DNA of 23,560 bases, taken from positions 1 through 23,560 of the forward strand of contig DUSG01000124.1 of NCBI GenBank assembly GCA_012842725.1. The letters run 5' to 3'. The first letter of the stretch is position 1; each line of letters begins with the position of its first letter. This document shows positions 6,647 to 14,087 of the stretch, piece by piece. Source of the stretch: Clostridiales bacterium (GTDB lineage Bacteria; Bacillota; Clostridia; Lutisporales; Lutisporaceae). The notes under the pieces are model-generated. The model had not been told where the DNA came from. It searched no databases and saw only the letters and a list, made by a program, of their open reading frames with translations. A program made the position numbers and the translations under genes.

Positions 6647-8308
6647 TTATCTTGTGATATCAGCGTATGTGAAGTCTGGATCAGCACCTATGAAGTTTCT
6701 TACTAATCCTGTCAGTCCATCAACATGTGTCCATGCTCTTCTTCTGAAGTAAATTGGAACTATAGGACCGTTTTCAAGCAAGTATTTTTCTGCTTCGAAC
6801 ATCTTGTCTGCTCTTGCCTTCAAATCAGAAGCTGTTCTGATGTAGTTGATCATATCAGTATAGGTCTGATCTTCCCAACCGGTATCGTTGTTTCCGCCGC
6901 CGATTACCCATAGATCAAGGTAAGTCAATGGATCGTCATAGTCTGGGCCCCAACCAGCGAATACTATGTCATAATCTTCAGCAGTCATAAGTTCAAGTCT
7001 TTGCTTAAATGGTACCTGTTTGATTTCAATATTTATACCAAGGTTACGTTTTAACATATCCTGGATAGCTTCTGCTGATGTTCTGGCAGTATCTGAATCG
7101 TCTGTCAGATATTCGAATGTAGGAATCTGATCAGCTGTAGCTCCGATTTCCTCTAAAGCTTTATTCAATAATTCTTTTGCTTTTTCTACGTCAGCGTTCT
7201 TTGGATAGAATTCATAAGGATATTCCTTAGCAAATGTATCGTTTACTCCGGACAAGAGTGGTAATACATATCTTGTAGCCGGGTCTGAACCATTCTTCAA
7301 AACAGCATCAACAAAGTTCTGTCTGTCTACAGCAAAGCCCAATGCTTTTCTGAAATTAGCATTTCCTAAGAACTTGCCAGTTTGAGGAGTTTTTCCGTTT
7401 ACATTGAACTGGAAGTAGAATTCTGCACCGTCATAGTAGAATTTAGCTTCGCCTTTATCTACAAATTCCTGTACTCTTGCTGCAGGAATCGCAACGAAAT
7501 CAAGATCTCCAGCTTCATACATTCCCATTGCTGTATTGGAATCTGAAACAATTGCGATTTCTACTCTGTCTATTTTTATAGCATCTTTATTCCAATAGTT
7601 TGGATTCTTTTCAAGAACAAGGCTAGCTTCATGAATCCATTCAGTCAAGATAAATGGACCGTTGTAAAGGATTTTATCTGGTTCAGAAGCATAAGCCTGA
7701 CCTTGAGCTTCAACGAAATCCTTTCTTACCGGGAACAAGGATATGAAGTTTGTCAGGGACAAGAAGTAACCTGTTGGATTTTCCAATGTGATTTCCAAGG
7801 TCTTATCATCTAATGCCTTAACTCCAATCATAGAAGGATCTGTGATTTCTCCCTTGTTGTATGCTTCACCGTTCTTAACGTAATATCCCTGATAAGCATA
7901 CTCTGAAGCTGTAGCAGGATCTAACAATCTCTTGATAGCATACTCGAAATCATGAGCTGTAACCGGTTTGCCGTCGCTCCATAGAGCATCTCTCAGATGG
8001 AAAGTATAAACAAGACCATCATCAGAGATTTCCCAGGATTCTGCCATGCCTGGTTGAATTTGTCCGTCATGAACTCTTACAAGACCTTCATAGAGATGGT
8101 TACCCAACATGATAGCATAAGTATCTGTAGCTATCTGTTGATCAAGTGCTGGAGGCTCTGCTCCAATTGCAAATCTCAACACCTTTTCTCCTGCTGCAGG
8201 TTCTTCACCTGGAGTTGGTTCTTGTGCAGGAGCCTTTGGTCCGCATGCTGTCAGCACCATACTTAGCACAAGCAGCATTGCGAGCATCAATTTTAGTGAC
8301 CTTCTCAT
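6647..8308 (-). CDS. oppA: Oligopeptide-binding lipoprotein OppA (SBP family 5)
   Basis: This extracytoplasmic peptide-binding lipoprotein delivers substrate to OppBC. With the ATG at 8306-8308 it is 553 residues long. The signal peptide MRRSLKLMLAMLLVLSMVLTAC ends in a lipobox (LTAC), so Cys22 would be lipidated. A Pro/Glu/Ala linker follows (GPKAPAQEPTPGEEPAAGE). The mature part shows SBP_bac_5 features: EPPALDQQIATDTYAIMLGNHLYEGL near the N-terminus and DGLVYTFHLRDALWSDGKPVTAHDFEYA next. A TTG further upstream (8353) would extend the frame by 15 residues, but AAGGGGG lies 8 nt before the chosen ATG and the signal peptide begins there. It is the first gene of the opp operon, with a promoter at 8421-8449. 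Confidence 0.95.
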   Translation of the reverse strand: MRRSLKLMLAMLLVLSMVLTACGPKAPAQEPTPGEEPAAGEKVLRFAIGAEPPALDQQIATDTYAIMLGNHLYEGLVRVHDGQIQPGMAESWEISDDGLVYTFHLRDALWSDGKPVTAHDFEYAIKRLLDPATASEYAYQGYYVKNGEAYNKGEITDPSMIGVKALDDKTLEITLENPTGYFLSLTNFISLFPVRKDFVEAQGQAYASEPDKILYNGPFILTEWIHEASLVLEKNPNYWNKDAIKIDRVEIAIVSDSNTAMGMYEAGDLDFVAIPAARVQEFVDKGEAKFYYDGAEFYFQFNVNGKTPQTGKFLGNANFRKALGFAVDRQNFVDAVLKNGSDPATRYVLPLLSGVNDTFAKEYPYEFYPKNADVEKAKELLNKALEEIGATADQIPTFEYLTDDSDTARTSAEAIQDMLKRNLGINIEIKQVPFKQRLELMTAEDYDIVFAGWGPDYDDPLTYLDLWVIGGGNNDTGWEDQTYTDMINYIRTASDLKARADKMFEAEKYLLENGPIVPIYFRRRAWTHVDGLTGLVRNFIGADPDFTYADITR

Positions 8309-8368
8309 TAATTCATCCCCCTTTTTTATTTTCTTAGTGCGCATTTGCACCAAAATTTGATAATTCTA

Positions 8369-8394
8369 TGTAGATACAGCATTGCTGTACTACA
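8369..8394 (-). promoter_or_regulatory. 5'-UTR hairpin in opp leader
   Basis: The plus-strand arms TGTAG (8369-8373) and TACAGC (8375-8380) pair with GCTGTA (8384-8389) and CTACA (8390-8394). This gives an 11-bp stem with one bulged base and a 3-nt loop. It lies about 20 nt downstream of the predicted transcription start and about 60 nt before the oppA start, so it could stabilise the 5' end or act in control. It matches no riboswitch I know. Confidence 0.5.
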
Positions 8395-8420
8395 GCCTGA
8401 TTAAATTTTTCATTACATTT

Positions 8421-8449
8421 ATATTACACGAACGGCAAGAAATTTTCAA
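8421..8449 (-). promoter_or_regulatory. Sigma-A promoter of the opp operon
   Basis: On the minus strand TTGAAA (-35, 8444-8449) and TAATAT (-10, 8421-8426) are separated by exactly 17 bp (8427-8443). The predicted start of transcription is near 8414, about 105 nt upstream of the oppA ATG. This is the best promoter match in the gap. Confidence 0.65.
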
Positions 8450-8656
8450 TATATTTTATACTTATAAAATATTTAAACCATATTCCTTTATACTTTATAT
8501 ATGTTGTAAACCTTAAAAATCAATATTTTAACACGCTAAAGATTTTTTTGCTTTCTCATTCTTATAATTTTAATATAAGATAAATATAAAATCATGCTTA
8601 TTATTTGCCAATAATTAGGTTATTTTTAATTATATTTCTATGCTGCTTTTTTCATC

Positions 8657-10087
8657 TTAAGACAACAAATCCTTTAATATTTTATTAATAAGCTGCGGAT
8701 TTGCTTTGCCCTTTGACGCCTTCATGCACTGACCTACAAGATATCCTAAAGCATTGGTCTTGCCTTTCTTATAATCTTCAACGGATTTCTGATTTTCCTC
8801 AAGAACCTTTTTTACCAGCTCAATTATAGCACCTTCATCGCTTATCTGCCTTAATCCCAATCTATCTACCAATACCTCAGGCTCTTCACCGGTTTTATAC
8901 ATCTCTTCAAAGACCTGTTTCGCACCGGTGTTGCTTAACACTCCTTCATCTACCAAGTCTATAAGTCGTCCTAAGGATTGAGGTTTTATATTGAGCTCTT
9001 TTAATTCTATATCTTTTTCTTTCATTACCCTCAGAACTTCTCCCATAACCCAATTGCTTACGGCTTTTGGATTCTTATGACCTTTGGCACATGCTTCGAA
9101 AAAGTTGGATAATTCTTTAGTCAGCGTCAAAATAGATGCATCGTATTCAGGAATTCCATACTCTTTCACAAATCTCTTTCTCTTTTCATCCGGAAGCTCA
9201 GGCAAATCCTTTCTTATGCTTTCTATCCATTCCTTCTCCAACACAATAGGTACTAAATCAGGTTCAGGGAAATATCTGTAATCATCGGCCTGTCCTTTTG
9301 TTCTCATAGATACGGTAATTCCCTTTGCTTCATCCCATCTTCTTGTTTCCTGAACGATAGTCCCGCCTTCCGTAAGAATTCTTTTATGCCTTTCTTCTTC
9401 ATATTCCAAAGCTCTTTGTAAAGCTTTCAGGGAATTCATATTCTTTATTTCAGTCTTAACGCCAAATTCTTTCTGACCTACAGGCCTTACAGATATATTG
9501 GCATCGCATCTTAATGAACCTTCCTGCATTTTGCAATCCGATATTTCAAGATACTCCAATATACCTTTCAGTTTTTCCAAGTATAATCTTGCTTCCAAAG
9601 GGCTTCTCAAATCAGGCTCAGATACTATTTCTATCAAAGGTACTCCGCTTCTGTTGAAGTCAACCAGAGAATAATCTTCTGATTCAGTACCATGAAGCAT
9701 TTTTCCTGCATCTTCTTCTATATGTATCCTTGTAATTCCGATAACTTTTTCCTTACCATCCACTTCTATTTTTAAGCTGCCGTTTTTGCACAAAGGTATG
9801 TCATACTGAGAAATCTGGAAAGCTTTCGGCAAATCAGGATAGAAATAGTTCTTTCTATCGGTTTTGCTGAACAATGATATTTCGCAATTAAGAGCCAATC
9901 CAGCCCTTACCGCATACTCTACAAGCTTTTTGTTCAATACCGGCAACGCACCGGGATAACCCATACAAACAGGACAACAATTGGTATTTACTTCTCCTCC
10001 AAATTCATTTATGCAACTGCAAAAAGCTTTGGTTTTTGTCTTCAGCTCTGCGTGAACTTCCAGTCCTATTATGGTTTCAAAGTTCAT
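8657..10087 (-). CDS. gatB: Aspartyl/glutamyl-tRNA amidotransferase subunit B
   Basis: GatB binds misacylated Glu-tRNA(Gln) or Asp-tRNA(Asn), activates the acyl group with ATP and receives ammonia from GatA. With the ATG at 10085-10087 it is 476 residues, the normal family length, starting MNFETIIGLEVHAELKTKTK. The cysteines at 23, 25, 37, 38 and 41 mark the zinc-binding segment. The central region has the conserved DFNRSGVPLIEIVSEPDLRS and CDANIS motifs, and the C-terminal tail (NALGYLVGQCMKASKGKANP, then Q) is the tRNA-binding YqeY-like domain. A longer in-frame reading would run 23 codons into gatA and is rejected because GGTGAGAG sits just before the chosen ATG. The gap to gatA is 13 bp. 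It is the last gene of the gatCAB group. Confidence 0.96.
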   Translation of the reverse strand: MNFETIIGLEVHAELKTKTKAFCSCINEFGGEVNTNCCPVCMGYPGALPVLNKKLVEYAVRAGLALNCEISLFSKTDRKNYFYPDLPKAFQISQYDIPLCKNGSLKIEVDGKEKVIGITRIHIEEDAGKMLHGTESEDYSLVDFNRSGVPLIEIVSEPDLRSPLEARLYLEKLKGILEYLEISDCKMQEGSLRCDANISVRPVGQKEFGVKTEIKNMNSLKALQRALEYEEERHKRILTEGGTIVQETRRWDEAKGITVSMRTKGQADDYRYFPEPDLVPIVLEKEWIESIRKDLPELPDEKRKRFVKEYGIPEYDASILTLTKELSNFFEACAKGHKNPKAVSNWVMGEVLRVMKEKDIELKELNIKPQSLGRLIDLVDEGVLSNTGAKQVFEEMYKTGEEPEVLVDRLGLRQISDEGAIIELVKKVLEENQKSVEDYKKGKTNALGYLVGQCMKASKGKANPQLINKILKDLLS

Positions 10088-10100
10088 AACTCTCACCGCC

Positions 10101-11558
10101 TTACAAACTAGGTTTTTTCTTATTATAATCCGTGTTTCTTTCAAAAGCATGGGCAACTTTTATTATAGCAGCCTCTCCCATAGCTTTGCTCATAATCTGC
10201 ATGCCTACAGGCAATCCTTTGGAAAATCCGCAAGGTATGGACATTGCAGGTATACCCGCAATATTTATAGGAACAGTGCATATATCTGACATATATGCTA
10301 TGGACACATTCTCAGACTGTTCTCCAAATTTGGTAGCTACGATAGGATAAGAAGGAGAAATAAGTACATCATATTTATTGAATGCTTCATCAAACTCCTG
10401 TCTTATAAGCCTTCTTACCTTCAAAGCTCTTTTATGATAATAATCATAATTCTCAGAGGTTAGTGAATAAGTTCCCAGCAATATTCTAAACTTGACTTCT
10501 TTTCCAAAACCTTCACTTCTGCTGTTCACATATAGCTCTTCTAAATCCTTGTATTCTTTCGTTCTATATCCATATCTTACACCGTCAAATCTTGCCAGAT
10601 TGGAAAATGCCTCTGCGGAAGTAATAATATAATATACCGGGACAGCATACTTAGTATGAGGTAGACTTATTTCTTCCACATGAGCTCCCAAATTTTCCAA
10701 AACTTTTACCCCATTCAATACCAAATCTTTAATTTCAGGATCAATACCTTCGGCAAAATATTCTTTAGGCAATCCGATCTTCATGCCTTTAATATCCTTA
10801 TTTAAAGCTGCTTTAAAATCCTCATACTCTGCAGGCAAAGATGTGGAATCCCTTTCATCATGACCGTACAAATAATTAAGTATGATTGCGCAATCTTCCA
10901 CATCCTTTGCAAAAGGACCTATCTGATCAAAGGAAGAAGCAAATGCCACTAAACCATACCTGGATACTGCCCCATAGGTTGGCTTGAATCCTACTATTCC
11001 ACACATTGCAGCCGGCTGTCTTATGGAACCCCCCGTATCTGATCCTAAAGAAAAATAAGCTTCATCGGCTGCAACCGCAGCAGCTGAACCACCGCTGGAA
11101 CCGCCCGGAACTCTTTCCAAATCCCAGGGATTTTTTGTTATTTTGAAAGCTGAATTCTCTGTTGAGTGTCCCATGGCAAATTCGTCTAAATTGGTCTTTC
11201 CAATAATAATTGCTCCTGCATCTTTCAGTTTCTCAATTACATGAGCATCAAAAGGCGGAACATAGTTTTCCAACATTTTTGATGCACAGGTAGTCTTTAT
11301 GCCTTTAGTGGAAATATTATCTTTAACGGCCACAGGGATTCCTGCCAAATCTCCTAGCTCTTCTCCCTTAAGCCGTCTCCTGTCAATGGATTCGGCAACC
11401 TCATATGCGTAATCTTTTGTTAGAGTTAAATACGCTCCTATCTTGTCTTCAACTTCCTCAATACGCTTGTAGACGCTGTCCAATACCTCTTTGGAACTAA
11501 TTTCTCCGTTCCTCATCTTATCTCTTATCTCGTGCAGAGTAAGGCTGTATAAATTCAA
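10101..11558 (-). CDS. gatA: Aspartyl/glutamyl-tRNA amidotransferase subunit A
   Basis: GatA is the glutaminase/amidase subunit that hydrolyses glutamine and passes ammonia to GatB. The amidase-signature core is intact: GIPVAVKDN, PGGSSGGSAAAVAA and GSDTGGSIRQPA. Two starts are possible, GTG at 11567 and TTG at 11558. The TTG is chosen because GAGGTGA precedes it by about 6 nt and the protein then begins MNLYSLTLHEI like family members. With this start the Ser-cisSer-Lys triad falls at Lys79, Ser154 and Ser178, the same numbering as in the well-studied S. aureus enzyme. The length is 485 residues. It lies between gatC and gatB in one operon. Confidence 0.96.
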   Translation of the reverse strand: MNLYSLTLHEIRDKMRNGEISSKEVLDSVYKRIEEVEDKIGAYLTLTKDYAYEVAESIDRRRLKGEELGDLAGIPVAVKDNISTKGIKTTCASKMLENYVPPFDAHVIEKLKDAGAIIIGKTNLDEFAMGHSTENSAFKITKNPWDLERVPGGSSGGSAAAVAADEAYFSLGSDTGGSIRQPAAMCGIVGFKPTYGAVSRYGLVAFASSFDQIGPFAKDVEDCAIILNYLYGHDERDSTSLPAEYEDFKAALNKDIKGMKIGLPKEYFAEGIDPEIKDLVLNGVKVLENLGAHVEEISLPHTKYAVPVYYIITSAEAFSNLARFDGVRYGYRTKEYKDLEELYVNSRSEGFGKEVKFRILLGTYSLTSENYDYYHKRALKVRRLIRQEFDEAFNKYDVLISPSYPIVATKFGEQSENVSIAYMSDICTVPINIAGIPAMSIPCGFSKGLPVGMQIMSKAMGEAAIIKVAHAFERNTDYNKKKPSL

Positions 11559-11573
11559 TGTGTTCACCTCTTC

Positions 11574-11858
11574 CTATTCTATTATCTTGCTTACCTTTAT
11601 GCAGCCATATAATTTTTCAGGTGCATTTGCCAGCATGATCTCTCTTTCAAAAGATTCTTTCGGTATATCTTCTCTCATTACGTTTGTTACACTATTGATA
11701 TTGTACGAAGGCTCCACATCTTCCAAATCCAGTTCATTAAACAAGCTGGCAGTACCAAGAACTACATTAAACTTTTTTACTATGGTTTCTGCTTCTTCTT
11801 CCGTCATTTTAAGTTTTGCAATTGATGCCATCTTCAGCAATTCATTTTTTTCAACCAT
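11574..11858 (-). CDS. gatC: Aspartyl/glutamyl-tRNA amidotransferase subunit C
   Basis: This 94-residue subunit wraps around GatA and stabilises the GatAB interface. It begins MVEKNELLKMASIAKLKMTEEE, matching the family's N-terminal helix (the 'A.LARL.L..EE' pattern), and contains ELDLEDVEPSYNINSVTNVM then REDIPKES, the conserved hallmark (VxP..........REDxP). The C-terminal part (IMLANAPEKLYGCIKVSKII) matches the usual 'NAPE...G.F.VPKI.E' ending. Only one base separates its ATG from the ligA stop, and GAGGGG within the ligA 3' end supplies the ribosome binding site, so its translation is probably coupled to ligA. gatA follows within 15 bp. Confidence 0.95.
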   Translation of the reverse strand: MVEKNELLKMASIAKLKMTEEEAETIVKKFNVVLGTASLFNELDLEDVEPSYNINSVTNVMREDIPKESFEREIMLANAPEKLYGCIKVSKIIE

Positions 11859-11859
11859 A

Positions 11860-13863
11860 TCATTCTCGCCCCTCTATCCATTTTTTAAAGGTATCCTCAT
11901 CTATAATTGTTATACCTAATTCATTGGCTTTTTGCAATTTAGAACCCGCATCCTCACCGGCCAGCACATAATCCGTCTTCTTGCTTACACTGGATGAAAC
12001 TTTTCCTCCGAAACCTTCTATTATCTCTTTAGCCCTATCGCGGGTAAAATCCGTTAAAGCTCCCGTAAGCACAAAGGTTTTGCCTTTAAAATGCTTATTT
12101 TCAATTATAGTCTTTTTTTCTGCTTCCATATTGACGCCAAGTTTTTTTAGTTTGTCAATCAAAGCCAGGTTTTCTTTCACCCTGAAAAATGCCAATATGC
12201 TTTCAGCCATTTTATCTCCAATATCTTCCACGGATATAAGCTCTTCATACGTTGCTTTCATCAATCTATCCATGCTTCCGAAGGTTTCTGCCAAAACTCT
12301 GGAAGCTCTCTGTCCTATCATTCTTATTCCCAAACCGAATAATAGTCTGTCAAGACCGTTCAACTTGGATTTTTCTATGGCATTCAGCAAATTATCTACG
12401 GATTTCTCTCCCATTCTCTCCACTTTTATTAATTCTTCCCTTCTATCCTTTAGAAGATACAAATCCGCAGCGTCTTTGATGAATCCTTTATCCAATAAAA
12501 CTGTTATGTTTTGCGGTCCCAAGCCTTCAATACTCATGGCATCCCTTGAAACGAAGTGGATTATGGATCTTCTCAGTTGAGCAGGGCAGGAAGCATTGGT
12601 ACATCTCACAGCCACTTCCCCGTCTATTCTCATGACTTCCGAACCGCATGCAGGACAATGTTTCGGCATTTCAAAAGGCTTTTGGGTTCCGTCCCTTTCA
12701 GATTTTACAACTTCCACTATCTCCGGTATTATATCTCCAGCTTTTTGAAGAATGACCATATCTCCGATCATAATATCTTTTTCTTTGATAAAATCCTCAT
12801 TATGTAATGTGGCTCTTCCTACCACAGAACCTGCAATTCTGACAGGCTCTAATATAGCTGTAGGAGTTATAACTCCTGTACGGCCTACCTGCAGTATTAT
12901 ATCTTTAAGCCTTGTTTTCTTCTTTTCCGGAGGGAATTTATAAGCCACTGCCCATCTTGGAGCCTTTGTCGTATTGCCTAATATGTCCCTATACCTTAGG
13001 TCATTTACTTTTATAACCAGCCCGTCTATTTCATAGCTCAGTTTTCCTCGCTCATCAGCCCATCTGATACATTGCTTATATATTTCCTGCCAGTTTCTGC
13101 ATATAACCAGGTAAGGGCTGATTTTGAAACCTATTCTCTTAAGATATTCCAAAGATTCCACGTGGGTTTGAAAGTTTTTGCCAGATATGGATTCAACATT
13201 AAATATGAAAATATCCAAAGGCCTTTTGGCGGTTATTGAAGTATCCAGTTGTCTTAAAGAACCGGCTGCTGCATTTCTCGGATTGGCAAATAAGGGCTCG
13301 TCCATTTCTTCCCTTTGCGCATTGAGCTTTTCAAAATCCTTCTTGGATATGAAAACCTCTCCTCTGACTTCCAAATCTACCGGTTCTTTGAGCCTTAGGG
13401 GAAGTGATTTTATGGTTTTGAGATTTGCAGTAACATCTTCACCTCTAATACCATCCCCTCTTGTAGCTCCTTGAACAAATACGCCTTTTTCATATTTCAG
13501 TACAACAGTCAAACCGTCTATCTTCAGCTCCACCACATATTCAACTTCATCAAGGTCAAGGCTTCGCTTCACTCTGTTATCAAAATCCCTTATATCACCT
13601 TCATCAAATACATTACCAAGGCTCAGCTTTTGAGTGGTGTGAATGACTTCATTGAAACCTTTTAATACCTCTCCGCCGACTTTCTGCGAAGGAGAATCAG
13701 ACCTTAAATACTCAGGATAAGCTTTCTCCAAGTCTATGAGTTCTTTCATAAGCATATCGTATTCATAATCGCTTATCTCAGGACTGTCAAGGACATAATA
13801 TAAATAATTATGATGATTTATTATTTCGATGAGTTCATCTATTCTCTTTTTGGCATCGTCCAT
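11860..13863 (-). CDS. ligA: NAD-dependent DNA ligase LigA
   Basis: LigA seals nicks in replication and repair using NAD+. The 667 residues contain all domains in order: N-terminal Ia domain with the YY...SP.ISD.EYD motif (about 20-36), adenylation domain with catalytic Lys114 in VELKIDG, motif 'ATRGDG' and 'NPRNAAAGSLRQLD', OB fold, a four-Cys zinc finger (CPACGSE...RCTNASCPAQ, about residues 400-430), helix-hairpin-helix repeats (EGLGPQNI, VERMGEKSVDNLL, VEDIGDKMAESI) and a C-terminal BRCT domain (FKGKTFVLTGALTDFTRDRA). The ATG is preceded by AAAGGAGGAAACGT. It lies between pcrA and gatC; the 221-bp gap to pcrA holds heptad repeats. Confidence 0.97.
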   Translation of the reverse strand: MDDAKKRIDELIEIINHHNYLYYVLDSPEISDYEYDMLMKELIDLEKAYPEYLRSDSPSQKVGGEVLKGFNEVIHTTQKLSLGNVFDEGDIRDFDNRVKRSLDLDEVEYVVELKIDGLTVVLKYEKGVFVQGATRGDGIRGEDVTANLKTIKSLPLRLKEPVDLEVRGEVFISKKDFEKLNAQREEMDEPLFANPRNAAAGSLRQLDTSITAKRPLDIFIFNVESISGKNFQTHVESLEYLKRIGFKISPYLVICRNWQEIYKQCIRWADERGKLSYEIDGLVIKVNDLRYRDILGNTTKAPRWAVAYKFPPEKKKTRLKDIILQVGRTGVITPTAILEPVRIAGSVVGRATLHNEDFIKEKDIMIGDMVILQKAGDIIPEIVEVVKSERDGTQKPFEMPKHCPACGSEVMRIDGEVAVRCTNASCPAQLRRSIIHFVSRDAMSIEGLGPQNITVLLDKGFIKDAADLYLLKDRREELIKVERMGEKSVDNLLNAIEKSKLNGLDRLLFGLGIRMIGQRASRVLAETFGSMDRLMKATYEELISVEDIGDKMAESILAFFRVKENLALIDKLKKLGVNMEAEKKTIIENKHFKGKTFVLTGALTDFTRDRAKEIIEGFGGKVSSSVSKKTDYVLAGEDAGSKLQKANELGITIIDEDTFKKWIEGRE

Positions 13864-13922
13864 ACGTTTCCTCCTTTCCTATGAACTGTTGCGTTGCCTC
13901 GGGTATTCCTATTTCGTCTGAG

Positions 13923-13976
13923 CTCAGAACTCAGAGCTCAAAACTTAGAACTCAGAGCTCAGAACTCAGAACTCAG
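13923..13976. repeat. Heptad tandem repeat array 1 (CTCAGAA)
   Basis: About 7.7 copies of a 7-bp unit run head to tail: CTCAGAA, CTCAGAG, CTCAAAA, CTTAGAA, CTCAGAG, CTCAGAA, CTCAGAA, CTCAG. The minus strand reads TTCTGAG. It is noncoding and lies about 60 bp upstream of the ligA start. Confidence 0.9.
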
Positions 13977-14013
13977 TATTTTTATAAACTATAAACCACA
14001 ATTTTAAATAATT

Positions 14014-14087
14014 GCCAGCAGCCAGTAACCAGAGGCTAGAGGCCAGAAGCTAGAAGCCAGTGGCCAGAAGCCAGCGGCCAGCAGCTA
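14014..14087. repeat. Heptad tandem repeat array 2 (GCCAGAA), ends in pcrA stop codon
   Basis: About 10.6 copies of a degenerate 7-bp unit run without a break: GCCAGCA, GCCAGTA, ACCAGAG, GCTAGAG, GCCAGAA, GCTAGAA, GCCAGTG, GCCAGAA, GCCAGCG, GCCAGCA, GCTA. The minus strand reads TTCTGGC, which shares TTCTG with array 1. The last partial unit includes the pcrA stop codon (TAG on the minus strand, 14085-14087). The two arrays are separated by 37 AT-rich bases. The GC content is well above the surroundings. Confidence 0.9.

Larger units (their letters stand above)
8309..8656 (-). promoter_or_regulatory. Intergenic region gatB-oppA: opp leader and control region
   Basis: This 348-bp AT-rich gap lies between the gatB stop and the oppA start. 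It contains the opp promoter (8421-8449), a possible CodY-like site (8441-8455) and a 5'-UTR hairpin (8369-8394), listed separately. The part next to gatB (8460-8656) is very AT-rich; I see neither a gene nor a convincing terminator there, only weak short palindromes such as TTATT/AATAA near 8600-8617. Confidence 0.6.

Noticed and set aside
8309..8353. OppA start at the upstream TTG (8353)
   Set aside because: The extra 15 residues precede the signal peptide, and a strong ribosome binding site sits directly before the ATG at 8308.
8460..8656. Intrinsic terminator after gatB
   Set aside because: Only weak AT palindromes were found, with no GC-containing stem followed by a U-run.
10088..10156. 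GatB start 23 codons upstream
   Set aside because: It would overlap the gatA 3' end, lacks family similarity, and the ATG at 10087 has a ribosome binding site and gives the normal GatB N-terminus.
11981..12580. 199-codon plus-strand frame opposite ligA
   Set aside because: It is a shadow of the intact ligA gene, with biased Ser/Leu/Phe composition and no supporting start signal.
13923..14087. CRISPR array
   Set aside because: The repeats are contiguous 7-bp units without spacers, so this is a tandem repeat and not a CRISPR.
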